64,000 nucleotides of DNA. Origin: Pisolithus tinctorius. Taxonomy: Eukaryota; Basidiomycota; Agaricomycetes; Boletales; Pisolithaceae. The stretch covers positions 496,001 through 560,000 of the forward strand of contig JANFAH010000043.1 of the NCBI GenBank assembly GCA_024663395.1, written 5' to 3'. Made by a program: the position numbers and the translations under genes. Positions 1 to 11,000 of this stretch are shown piece by piece (positions within the stretch are counted from its first letter, which is position 1; each line of letters begins with the position of its first letter). Under the pieces are notes generated by a model. That model had not been told where the DNA came from, ran no database searches, and was given only the letters and a program-made list of their open reading frames with translations.

Positions 1-97
1 AATGTATGACTGCTGGGATAGCAATATGGTGCAGGCTTCTCTGTTCCATGTCACCTTCATCCCAAGTAGCCAACTGATGGGCCCTAGGTCAGAGATT

Positions 98-688
98 TTA
101 AAACGAGTGAATTAATGATGGGGAACTGCCTGTTACAGTGCAGTTGTCGACATGGCTGGCAAGGATGAGAATTTCTGATCCTATGCGACTGTAGAATACT
201 CCCCAGTCTGCATGTGCCCTGGTGAGTCCAAGGTCTGCAAGAGTAGCACATAGCTTCTGGTACCACTGAAGCATGCCTTGTTTCGAGCCATATAATGCTA
301 TGTTTAGCTTCCCAACTGGATGGGAAAAATTCCGCCCTACAGCATAGCCCTCAGGGAGCTCCATGTAGATGTCTTTGCCATCTCTGAGTTTGCCATTGAG
401 GAATGCTGAGTGGAAATCAAATACATTGATATCCCAGTCATTGCATGTGGCAATTGCTAGTATGGTGTGGAGAGATGCGAGTCTTGTGACGGGAGCATAT
501 GTTTCATTGTAGTCAATGCCCTGGATCTGAGAATAGCCCTTAGCAACTAGGCGGGCCTTGTACTTCTTGATTTCTCTGGCAGCATTGCATTTGATCTTGA
601 AGACCCATTTGCATCCTATGACATTTGCACCTTTGGGGCACTCAACGACATCCCAGGTATGTGCTTCCTCTAGGCTCTTTAATTCCAC
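98..688 (-). pseudogene. copia reverse transcriptase segment (RVT_2)
   Basis: This 196-codon segment has the hallmarks of copia RT: GCKWVFKIK, YKARLVAKGY, YNETYAPV and FDFHSAFLNG in order, with the catalytic Asp of the first RT motif in the last of these. The usual second box reads SHVDN in place of xVDD, so one metal-binding Asp is lost. The frame ends at 98. More RT-like sequence continues toward base 1 and off the window. Confidence 0.92.
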
Positions 689-831
689 ATTTATGGCATT
701 TTGCCATTTCGGCCAGTCAGCTCAGGATTTAGCCCTTCAGCTTCAGCCATCCCTGCTACCATAGCATACATGATGTTAGTGTCATCTTCATCAGTAGCTA
801 GTTCATCATCAAATACATAGGTAGTGTTCTC

Positions 832-1300
832 TCAGGATTTAGGGCTGTTAGGGTTGCTATCACTCTCTTGGAGTTCTTTTATGAAGTCGAGAGGAATGCA
901 TCCATCACGAGTACCTTCCCCTGTGCGTAGGCGCCTTATATAGTCTGATTCGAAGCACTGGTGAGTGGAATGACAAGGTTGAGGTGGAGGTGTTTCGAAA
1001 TTTTCTCCAAATGGGTCTGAAATGAGTCTCGGAATTTCTGAAGTTGCTTCAGTGGGTTGCTCGACCATCTGCGGGGCCTCAGAATTTCCCTTTGAAGCTG
1101 TGGAGTTCCATTCTGAGGCTTTGGAATTTCGTTTTGAGGCTTTGGAATTTCTTTCTGAGGCATTGGAATTCCCCTGCTCCCCCTTGAGTGGCACACCATG
1201 TGGTATGGATACATCCTGGCACTCAAAAATGACACTTCTTTCAATTCTGATTGCTCGTGTGTCAGGCCAGTAGATGTGGTGGCCATCACTCTCAGGATCA
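832..1300 (-). pseudogene. copia integrase-RT linker with heptad minisatellite
   Basis: This minus-strand open stretch is the Ser/Pro-rich linker between integrase and reverse transcriptase of copia elements, recognisable by SDYIRRLRTGEGT near its end. Its first part consists of about five imperfect seven-residue units of the form NSxASxx (near 1080-1165), encoded by a 21-bp tandem repeat. It has no function of its own that I can name. Confidence 0.6.
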
Positions 1301-1320
1301 AAACCTACCCAGTGTCCTTC

Positions 1321-2099
1321 TCAGGCTTGCATGTCTAGTTTGGAGCCAGAGGTGTCATGGACCTTGACACAACATCCCCAGACTGGAATTTTTGAGAGGT
1401 CAGGTGGTCTTTGGTAGAGCATTTTGTAGGGAGTTTTTGTGCCTAGACAGCGAGTCAACAAGCAGTTTTTGAGCCAGGTCACATGCATAATGGCCTCCCC
1501 CCAGAGGTTCTTGGGTAGACCACTGGCATGAATCATTGCACATACACACTCAACGAGTGTTCTGTTGAGTCATTCTGCAACTCCATTGTGTTGGGGGTAT
1601 CATGGATGGTTATGTGTCGTTCTGTGCCTTGGGATTTCAGATATTCCGAAAATTCCACACTAAGGTATTCTCCCCCTCAATCTGAGCAAAGTTGCTTGAC
1701 TTTGATGTCAAACTGCATGTTCAGCCATGCTTCATAGGCCTTGTATGATGTGAAGGTCTCAGCTTTCATCTTCTGGAGGTACAGCTTGGTGTAGTGGGTG
1801 TGGTCATCTGTGAATGACACGTAGTATTGGCTGTGGCCAGGGGTTTGGACTGGAGAAGGTCCCCAGAGATCTGTGTGGACCTCATCACCAAGATGTTCAC
1901 AGTGGGGTGGGTCACACTTCTTCCTGATGGGCTTCTGAGTCGCTTTGGCATATTTGCATGAATTGCACATGCCCATGGTGGAATGCACCTCATCCAGCTT
2001 AATTCTGGTGATTGTTCCATCCTTGAGCATGTGCCAGATGGCTTCAGGAGTGATGTGACCAAGCCTGATGTGAATCTCCTCCATGGTTAAGGATTCCAT
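1321..2099 (-). pseudogene. copia integrase segment
   Basis: Codons from 2099 to 1677 show the HHCC zinc domain (HIRLGH, then CNSCKYAK) followed by the integrase core start with HTDLWGP and FTDDHTHY, which carries the first Asp of the DDE set. The frame closes at 1677. Homology resumes in other frames down to about 1321, with the conserved LPKNLWGEA motif of copia integrases near 1530-1500. Several stops and frame changes separate the pieces, so no functional integrase can be made. Confidence 0.88.
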
Positions 2100-3537
2100 G
2101 GCCTTGGCCAGGCCTGCAAAGGTGTCGTTTGAGACAGTAGAGGCCTTTCTGCATCGGAATTTTGGCTACTTTCTTTTTCCAAGCATCAAAGATTTGACAA
2201 CACTTGTCATGGAATAATGCCACATACCCAGCAACATCAAGTTTGCTAACAGAAATGAGTGTAATTCCCATCTTGGGAGCATAGAGCACATCCTTGAGTC
2301 GAATATGGGTCTGGGTAGTGCTGTTTGGGAGTGAGATTGCAAGATCGCCTTTCCCAATGGCATGGAAGGTGTGGTTGTCGGCAGTGGTGATAGGTTTGGG
2401 TATGATTGGCTTGTAATCAAGGAATTTGCTGTGGTAGGAGGACATATGATGTGAAGCGCCAGAGTTGAACAGGATGGTCTCTTCTGTGGAATTTAGGTTT
2501 TTGCCTGCAAGGAGAACATGGTCATAGTTGTTTGTGTATGCATCTTCTTCATCATTAATGATGTCCTGGGGGTTCGGAATTTCTTCCTCCGCAATTTCTG
2601 TAAGCCAGTCGTCATCCTGTGGGTGCACTAGCCAAACTCCATCAGGTTCTGAGTCAGTGCTGGTCTGCACACTTGAGCTGGCTGATGCACTGGCTGCAGT
2701 GGCTGCTTTTCCAGTGCCTTTCTCCTTCTTTTTCCCTTTCCCCTTGTTCTGGAACCACTTGGGCACTTGCCCAGCTTTTCCACCACCCTCTTCCCAGCAT
2801 TGGTCTCTGCTGTGACCTTTCTTTCCACAATTTTTGCAAGTGGACTTCTTTCCATCCTTCACTGCATAAGCTGCATCTTCAGAACTTCTGGAGTTTCTGG
2901 AATTGCCTCTCTTAGTCCACGTTTGGTGCCTGTCATATTTGTCAGAAATTACTTTGATGATGAAGTCCAGAGATAGGTCCTTTTGCATGACTAGGGCCAA
3001 AGATGTCATAGCTGCAAGGTTGGAGTCATATGAAGTGGGAAGTGAGCTGAGAATGATAGCTGTGAAGTCATCGTCTGTGATTGACTGTCCAAGTGTGGCA
3101 AGTTGTTCATGCAGTGCACACATCTTGTCAAAGTGAGCATGGACATCACCTTTTTCTGCACAGTGGGATTCATGGAGTTTTCTCCCCAGATCAATCACAA
3201 TGATGTGAGAGCGGTTTTGGAAAAGATCAGTGAGGACACCCCACACACTCTTCACAGTCTCTTCCTTCAGGACTCGAAGGAACAGAGATTCTGGGAGTGA
3301 CACAGTGATCACTTGCTTGACATATCTGTCATCCTTAGCCCATTGCTGAAGTTTTTCTGGGTATTCATTAACAAGTTTTTGCTCCATGGCTGTGGGCTTC
3401 CAGGAGGAATCTTTCCCTGCTGAAGGGTCCTCTGGTTTCACATCCAAGCCAGTCAGGTGTCCAATCAGCCCTTTCGAGCTGATGGCCCATTCAACCTGAG
3501 CCTTGTAGTATAGCCAGTTGCTTCTGTTGTGAGTCAA
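2044..3537 (-). pseudogene. copia Gag, zinc knuckle and protease segment
   Basis: This 497-codon open stretch begins with a copia-type Gag (UBN2-like, residues about 1-200). A CCHC zinc knuckle follows near residue 235, with Cys-x2-Cys-x4-His-x4-Cys spacing in the CKNCGKKGHSRDQC stretch, then a Lys-rich linker. The retropepsin motif reads FNSGASHH, with Asn where the catalytic Asp belongs. After that comes the region leading into the GAG-pre-integrase domain. The frame is lost near 2100, where the integrase segment continues in another frame. The altered protease residue and the frameshift argue that the copy is dead. Confidence 0.9.
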
Positions 3538-3599
3538 AGTGTGGAAAGGCAGTGAAAACCAACCAAAACCAACACCAAAGACAAATATAGAGTGAGTGG

Positions 3600-4255
3600 T
3601 GGTGTACCTCTGCAGAACCTGGAATGCAGAGAAATCTAGTGTGGGGGAATTTCAATGGCAGGTGCTCCTAGTGCAAGTTGTTGACAAGTTACACAGGAGA
3701 GGATGAATAAACACTGATTGAGAAGGGGATGCTGAACAGAGCAGAGGTGTTCAGCCGAAAGGACTCCTAGCACAAGTTGTCATTGAGTTATGCAGGAGCA
3801 GATGGATGACTAAGCAGGTGTGCTGACAAAGCACAGATGATACTTCAGATGATGAAGGATGGCAGATAGACTCTTCTGAATGAGCCTCAACTACCAAGTA
3901 TACAAATGATGACAGATAGACCCCTTCATGGAGCCTCAACTGTTGACGATGAGTTATGCTGAGAAGAACTGACTGACTGCTGAGTGAATGGCTTCTGGTT
4001 CACTTGTGGGTAGCTAGGTACATGGGGGTTTATATACTGTGGGGGGAGCACAGCTTGTGACAAACAAGTCACAAACACTTGGTAAGTAATGAGTAAGGAC
4101 CAAGTAATCATGATGAGTAAGCAAGAAATGAAAAGTAAGCAAGCAAAGAAGATTGGTAAGTATTGGCAATGAACAAGCCAAGGACAATCAAAATATCACA
4201 AAACGAGTCAAATGGAGTCAGAAACTGAGTAAGCGCACTGATATCACATTAGGGG
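3600..4255 (-). repeat. Probable 5' LTR and leader of the copia element
   Basis: On the minus strand this stretch lies just upstream of Gag. It starts near 4250 with TGTGATATC, carries a TATA box (TATATAAACCCC, read from about 4037 to 4026), and ends near a run around 3600 before a possible primer-binding stretch. These are the expected parts of a promoter-bearing LTR. The second LTR is outside the window, so the ends cannot be fixed by comparison. Positions are approximate. Confidence 0.45.
3655..3935. repeat. Imperfect direct repeats in the copia leader
   Basis: Two units sharing CTCCTAG-(TG/CA)-CAAGTTGT, followed by a related cAGGAG...GATGA...CTGA stretch, begin near 3665 and 3765. Two shorter copies of GACAGATAGAC/GGCAGATAGAC followed by GAGCCTCAACT lie at about 3869-3895 and 3911-3940. 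They sit between the probable LTR promoter and Gag. No coding content is seen. Confidence 0.5.
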
Positions 4256-4259
4256 GTGG

Positions 4260-6000
4260 TGATGCAAGTCAGATTTCAGCAGAGACATCTCTAGATCCAA
4301 AGATGCCATGACAGATGGATGGTGTTTCCAGATAGGGAAGTATTAATTCCAGAATTGAAGGGCATGAGTCAGGCATCAAAGGGGGCTAGGGCATTGGGGG
4401 TCTGATGGGGGAATGGGAGCATAAGCAATTGCATCTCCCACCCTTCCATCCTCTCAGTGAAGTTAACAAAAACTTCATGGACAGGGCTCTGATGGAGGAG
4501 GAGAAGGGGGAATGTCTTCTGCTGGATCTTGCAGTAAGAAGGCAAGATGCATGTCATACTCGTCATGAATGCAATCAGGGAGGCTGGAGAACAGCAGACC
4601 ATGCTGCAGCTGTCGCAATGTGGGAAGAATGATGGACGAGACTGGAATAAAGACAGTGCAGGGAGCAGGGAGGAACGATCCATATGCTTCATCAACTGGG
4701 GAGACTGAAACAACCACATAAGACCTTTCTAACCAAGTGACAGACCTGAGGTGACCAAAGAACGTCCTTCTGGAAGTCATACTGACAAGGAGAACATGCT
4801 AACCAAGCTGCATGGGATGAGATGGGGCTGACAACAACAGGATGAACCAGGGGGCTTCAGGATGGAAGCTGGTAGGAATGCCTGGCAGATATACATAGCC
4901 ACTGTCTCTGGCAAATGAGACAAGCAAGATGATTGATGAAGAGGTGGCCATGATTGATGGACTTAGCGAAATGAGCATCTGATGGATGGAGTGCTGTAGA
5001 AATGTGTAGGGTGCAAGGATCCTCTCCAAATTTGGAAGGAAGAATCCTTTAAGCAAGTGTGAGAATGGAGTCGATATCTTTGGAAATGGTGGAGATATGA
5101 TGAAAACTGGAATGCCATACATGGGCACTAAAAACTTTTAATGCACACTTAACTTGCTTCCTCTTTTCTCTTTAGCACTGATGACTTGTTCTTGTGTGAA
5201 GGATGACTGTTAATGTCCAGCAGTCTTTCTACACATGAGGCCTTTAGTCTTCATCTGCATGGCATGGGCATTGTGCGCAACTTGTCAACAAGTTAGGCAG
5301 AGTCAGCTGTAACCATGTCCACAACACCTTTGGTGTGTGACACTGTCTGCATTTAGGGTTGGGACTTGTAAGGAATGATCGTCTTTCGCCATAATGGGTA
5401 TTGTTGCTGTGTATTAACTCTTTCAGAATTAGAGTGCAAGAGCAGGGCTCATAACCTAATGAAGGTATGAGTTTCTCAGTGTACAAAGTAGTCACTGTAT
5501 TAGTACCTAACGAAGGTATGAGTTTCTACACTACGTCAGTACCAAGTAAACGAGTGGGAATCTAGCTATACTCACCTCAGTGTATGAAGTAGTCACTGAG
5601 GTGGAAAAGAATGGTGTGGAAAATTTATAGTACCATAATTAGTAAGTGCATTGACATCAGAATTTAATTCCAAGGGTTGGGGAACAATTCTGAGCCCTCT
5701 GGGCAAAACTCCAAGATCCTACCATAATTCCAGATTGCATTCTCAACAAAACTTCAGCCTAAATGCTTATGAAAATTGGTTACCTGAAGTGGGGATGTCC
5801 CTTGATAGCTTCAGAGACTACTTTGGGACATCCCACCCTCCTCTCTGGAGGCCCTGCCAAAAACTGGTGCCTAAGGTGCACTTCACCACACTGAGCTCTG
5901 AGCCAATCACCCTCTCTCACTATTGCATCCATACCTGGTGGTCCCCACATTAGCCTCCACACATGCATTGTTGCTATCACTGTGGCTTCAGGTATGTCTT
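4260..6000. other. No recognisable gene
   Basis: Open stretches here are short and none resembles a protein family known to me. A near-direct repeat of AAGGTATGAGTTTCT occurs at about 5461-5475 and 5513-5527, and CACTGAGGTGAG/GAAGTAGTCACTG motifs recur around 5480-5600. The stretch is probably transposon-derived filler between the copia LTR and the HET pseudogene. Confidence 0.4.
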
Positions 6001-6029
6001 CCAAGCAGCAGGGCAGAGCCACATGGGTT

Positions 6030-6100
6030 AGATGTCAATATTTTGTTGCAACTATTCCCTAAGCCAATCTTGAATACTCTCATATCTCCATCCAAATGAC
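6030..6100. repeat. Diverged direct copy of the HET pseudogene upstream region
   Basis: About 70 bases here match 8713-8785 in the same orientation, sharing TGTTGCAACTATTCCC, AAGCC and CTCATATCTCC at constant spacing with scattered substitutions. The other copy lies directly upstream of the HET pseudogene. The pair brackets that gene and suggests an older tandem duplication of HET loci whose second copy is now mostly lost. Confidence 0.6.
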
Positions 6101-6402
6101 AGTCATAAGTATTATCAGTGTGAACATTCTGTCCTCTAAATCACTATGTTCAGTACACTTGTCCACTCTCATGTGGGGGATCTGAACCAGAGTGTGTCCA
6201 TCAACCTAACCCTCCTCTCAGGCAGACAAGAACATCATGTCCAACAGAATAGGTGGATATGGCCTGCATAACACTGTGACTCGCATAGATACTTAACATC
6301 CAACACATCCCGGCTCATCGCTGCAACTCCAATGCTAAAGTGGGTAGCAAAAGAGGCAAGCATATGAAGTGTGTAGCTATCCATTCCATGTAATTATGTA
6401 AA

Positions 6403-8612
6403 TCATCCCAGTGTGATCAACTGCCACTGCCTGTTCTTGATCTGAAGCCAGTCCGCTTCGTCAACTGCAACTGTTCCCTCTCGGTATGCTACACCATCTT
6501 TCCACTCAATAGCCAGAAGGATCAGAGTTCTAACACCACGTGCCGCAACCACGATGAAGTCCTGGAGTACAATTTCGGAGCGATAATTGGCGGGCCCTTG
6601 GTCTGGTTGAAAATCTGGAGGTGGGGAAAGTGTGTATTCCACCCTACCCACCCGATGCAGTCCCTGGACTCTCCAGCGTCGAACAGCTCTTACATTTGCA
6701 AAACTGGTCCAGAAGTACAACTGGCCAATTTGGGAATGGGAACACTGTATGAGAGATTGGAGCTGGTGAGGTTCCTGCTCCTGCCATAAAGGACGAACAC
6801 CATCATTTGGGTGGTCCTGCCACAGCCGTTCTTTAATCCTAATCAGCTGATGCTTTGAGTCCACTATGTTGAAATCAATTACAGGTCGCACAGGACCGCC
6901 ATCTCCAGCATGGAGAAAAGGAGGATGGTTTGAGTCCCCCGACCATGCTGCCCAGCTCCAGGAAGGAACTGGGATCGTCTCTTTGAGGCCGTTGCTTCCG
7001 ACGATGGGGACAAGAACGTGGTTTCATGTAGAATGACCGGTGAAATGCCATGTCATTGCATATGAAAAAAGTGATCCTGGAAGGCCCCAGAAGAATGTAT
7101 CGTCCTGGAGTGCTGCAAGAATCTCGGAAACGCCATTAAAAGCGTTCAGAATATCTGTCTAATAGCTCAAGCGCCGCTTTCGGTAACCGGAGAGCAGGTC
7201 AGCATAGAGATCACCATACTCAGATGGCTGCAGAGGCTCCCAGGACAGACAGTCAGCGGCGACTTTCTGGGGGAATGAAAAGAGCCGCTGATCGATGTCC
7301 CGGACTTCTTCTAGAGCTCGTTCTTCTGAGAACACTGCTGCACGACAACTCCAGTAAACTTGACTCTCCGAGAATACCAGCACCCGGTTGGACAAGATTC
7401 GTTCCTGGAATGTCCATGCCCGCTGTGCCCATGGTGTGTCGTCGAGCCCACCTGGTGTCTGACGGACATCAATGACCGTCAGGAGTTCACAGCTGGTGAA
7501 CTTCAAAGCCTTCTGCACCTGTTCACGGGATCCCCGTCTGACGCCCGGAAGGCCACTGTCTGCATTATCCCCAGAGGCGGCGATTATAGTAAACAGAGCT
7601 TTCGAATAAATTGATCCCATCCGCGTGATCTCCGCTTGCAGCATCTCCAAGTCATTTTGGATGATACAAAGTGAGTCTACCCATAGGTAGCGCTCTCCGA
7701 TGGCGTGTACTAGGATAATGGCATCTCGAATTGTGGCGGGGATAGGCAATGAGTGTAAGGAACCTGTCTTCCGAAGATTTTGGGTGTTCTCTTGAAGGTG
7801 CTTGTAAACGGGAACTGTACCCCAGACATAACTTAAGGCAACGTAGCGGCATTGCGAAGGGGTATACACGAGGCATGACTGGATCACATCGATCACGAAG
7901 GTCGGCTCTCTAGCTTGTTCCACCGGAAGTGGCAAGGAAGGCCTGCAATCCCTCCCGTGCTCGCTTTCACACTGTTCGAGCCATGAGCGTATGAGCTGTG
8001 TATTTACTTGTACGGAAACGCATCTGCCGCCGATGGTGCCGAGAAATTCTTGTTCCGTTTGGGTGGATACCAGAGTTGGATTTCCTGCTTCGGCGTAGGA
8101 TCTGGCCTTAGCCTTGATCTCACTGTTAAGTTTCAACTTGACAAGATACGGTTGTTGCTGACCTGCAAACAAAGAATGTAGTGGGTTCCTCGGGTATCTC
8201 TCGATTTGAGTTCCCAAGGGAGGGAAGGTCCCTGAAACAGATTCGCCTCGGACGTATCAAAAATCACGGAGGCCTGTGTAAGATGGAAATGCGTAATGCT
8301 GAGATCTTGCACCTCGACTGTCCTCGGCAACTTGAAATTGCAAAACTCTGAGATTTCCGTTATACGGCATTCTCCACTGAGGTCCGAGGGCTCTTTATCC
8401 AGTCTTTCGGCGATGAGATAGCAAAGATCGCAACCTAAGCGCCGACTCTTGATATCACCGACAGATCCAAGAGCGATATATGCTGGGTATCTGCCCACGT
8501 TTGGGGATGTTGAGCAAGGCAGCAGCTCGCGGCAGGGATGGGGGAGATGCGTAATGCGTTGTATGTCCAGCTTTGAGCACAGTTCACAAAGTTTTGCAAA
8601 CTCGGAGGCCAT
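6403..8612 (-). pseudogene. HET-domain (heterokaryon incompatibility) pseudogene
   Basis: An N-terminal exon from ATG 8612 carries CELCSKLDI and ends near 8220. A second exon, after an intron ending TTTGTTTGCAG near 8168, carries the HET core: YVALSYVWG, then LWVDSLCIIQND, MGSIYSKALFTIIA and WAQRAWTFQERILS. The same frame runs to 6403 and keeps HET C-terminal homology (PSWSWAAW, EWKDGVAYREGT) but is cut by TAG at 7159-7161 and TGA at 7024-7026. Conserved residues lie on both sides of each stop (RRLSY-stop-TDILNAF), so these are nonsense codons and not introns. HET proteins trigger cell death on non-self fusion in filamentous fungi. The 5' intron boundary is uncertain. Confidence 0.85.
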
Positions 8613-8799
8613 GTGATCGATGGTTAGATCTTGTCTTGAAATTGCACCTGATGTGCGCTCTTCAGGCTTACGGTGGGAGCACCAATGACATCGGTCCGAC
8701 CTTTCCACAATCACAATATTCTGTTGCAACTATTCCCGAAGCCGAACTTGAATACCCCTCATATCTCCTTCTAAACGGTAGTGGTAAGAATTCGTTCCC

Positions 8800-9745
8800 C
8801 TACATAGTGGTCATTTTGTCGTCTACTTTTAGTGCTCAACCTCAAGTAAGTAGCCCATTATTGGAGACGATACACATTCTCAGCATCCCAAGAAGCCAGA
8901 ACGTGTTCAAACTGAGACCAGTTCCGGATTGGGTGGACGCCGTTTGTGTGAAGAACACTTAAAGTAGGCCCCCAGCGTCGTGGGTGTGGAAGACCTTGCC
9001 CGCCATCTCTTCGACGTTCCGGTCACGCATATGCAACTCCCTGAATGAGTGATGGCCGCTTGACGAGATCCTCATCGTGGAGCGGAGTTGCAGTCCAGGT
9101 TTATAATGGCTGGGCTCGGGCCTCAGCTGCCTGAAACGACGATCTGAGGTAGATCCCATCATTCACAGGCGATCCGTACCTGGCCAATGCGGAAGGGTTT
9201 TCCGGTGTCGCAGGCCTTCGCCGATTATGTATTATGAACGCCCAGGGATGTTTGCCATCATTCCAACCGTTTGCTCTACTCAGCATACCGTTATCAGCTG
9301 CACTGAAACTGCCAGTTGCTGGCTGCACAACTGCTTGGATTGAGATATGAATGTCATAACTCACCAGTTCAATGAGACTCCGCAGGCGAGACCGGCTGAG
9401 TGAGATACCGGATTGAACGTGGACGGCGGACATGGAGCCCTTGATGGCCTGGCACACATGTCCATACCGTTAAGTATTTATCACCCAGGGGTCCCGCGAC
9501 AAAAGCACAAGCATGTGTACATAATATTAGTGCATAACGACAACGTCGTGCACCGCGGTTCTTCGCCGAATGCCTTGGCGGTCAGCTGGGTGCCTGAAGG
9601 AAAGTATACCGTTTTAGTGGTTGCTTCAACTATCCAGCTACGGCGTTCTGAGAGATTGGTCGCCTGATAGATGCTTATCGTGCTGGCAGCCGCGAGTTGA
9701 ACCTGGCACCAGGCAGACACGTTGGACAAGGCTGTGATTAGTCGT
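8800..9745. other. Gene-poor interval upstream of the HET pseudogene
   Basis: The longest open stretch is a 118-codon run on the minus strand (9457-9101) without any family resemblance that I recognise. No repeat or RNA gene stands out. I treat it as non-coding or as unrecognised small genes. Confidence 0.35.
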
Positions 9746-9746
9746 C

Positions 9747-11000
9747 GTCAATGCCGTGTGGCACGTGACCTAGCTGATTGTCCTCCAATGGAGACAAAAG
9801 CGGAGGACAATTGGTTGGTTAATGGGCTGCCATGGGTTTCCTTGATACGCTGGGGATTCTAGCCAACATTCTGACGCTGTTCTAGTGCAGGACAGCCGTC
9901 TTTTGACGGACGGTGATGAACGTAGGAAATGCTTCTTACGGCGCGGAAGCCTACAAGAGCCGAATCCGGGCGTCATTGCCTCAAGGCAGCTTCCATTCGT
10001 GGCTGCCGACCCCCTTGCGTGCTCAGCAGCTGTCGTGCAACGTTGTCGTCGTCGGTCCACGTTGGAAACGCGCGTACGTCTTATTCCTCCTTGTTATCAA
10101 CGTTTCCGATCTTACTTTTCTTTTTGTTCTCTTGTCTCTCCCCAGCCGACGTCGCAATCACTTTTACATCGGCGCATCCCGCTAAAATCCCATGTCCAGT
10201 CAGTCTCCCCAACGAACAAGAAAGACGCTGATGTTTTCTGGTGCTCAAGGTTAGCTTTTTTCTTGCTTCTGATACTAGGTCCTTGCACTTCGCCACTGGA
10301 CCACGATTCTCTGACGATCATTCGCGATTGCCGACGCAGTTTGTCGATAGTCCCACAGCGAATGTGATTTACGTTTTTCGTCACATCTGTCTGGCTATAT
10401 ACGTTCCTTCTCGTCTGGATTCATTCTTCACCCCTTTACCCCATTCTCCCTACATCCATCTTCCTACATTCCTATTATAAAAGCGAAACGGATCTTCCTG
10501 TGCATATTGGGTTCCGCAGCAAAATCAGTAGCTCACACTCGTCCTTTCTAGCCCCAGCTCAAAACTCTCCACCTCGTGAGATGTCTCCGTCCCCACGCGA
10601 TAGGCAACGAGCACTGAAGTCGCAGTCGATGCCGATCGTTCCTTCTGTCATGCAACTCATGAGTGCTGCAAACGCGCAGCCAACCAGCGGCAGTCTCAGC
10701 AGGGAAGCCCTGCATCCCTTAACATGTCACCCCAATCGAAGCGTTCAACGCCTCCACCCATGACACAACCTCCACAAGGCAACGTGTCAAAGCTCCCTTC
10801 TCCACCGGTCCAGCCTTCTCATATACGAGAAGACGTTGTGCAGGAGCATTACTCCCCTGGCCCCGCCCACGTACACAGTCAATCCTGCCTGCCCCTCCTC
10901 CGCCAATGCATTCCATTAGCCAACCGAACATTCATGCTCACGCCCAGACGAACCCCCAGATGGGTTGTCCGCGACCGTCAACAGGAATGCACCACAATTC
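9747..11000 (+). repeat. Segmental duplication, copy 1
   Basis: From about 9747 the sequence matches 62748 onward in the same orientation, about 53.0 kb away. The match continues past 11000 for as far as copy 2 is visible. It includes an upstream region, a TATA-like TATTATAAAAG at 10474-10484 and the first 140 or so codons of a conserved gene. Copy 1 has several small indels relative to copy 2, including in coding sequence. Confidence 0.9.

Larger units (their letters stand above)
1..3537 (-). mobile_element. Degenerate Ty1/copia retrotransposon, gag-pol region
   Basis: Read on the minus strand from 3537 down, the order gag, CCHC knuckle, protease, integrase, reverse transcriptase is that of Ty1/copia elements. 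The coding region is split over several frames, so the element is a relic, and it continues beyond base 1. Two catalytic positions are altered: the protease Asp of the DSGA motif reads Asn, and the second Asp of the RT box reads Asn (HVDN for the usual xVDD). Both are GAC-to-AAC changes. RNase H is not in the window; bases 1-97 still look like the end of the RT. Family assignment is firm; the exact ends are not. Confidence 0.93.
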
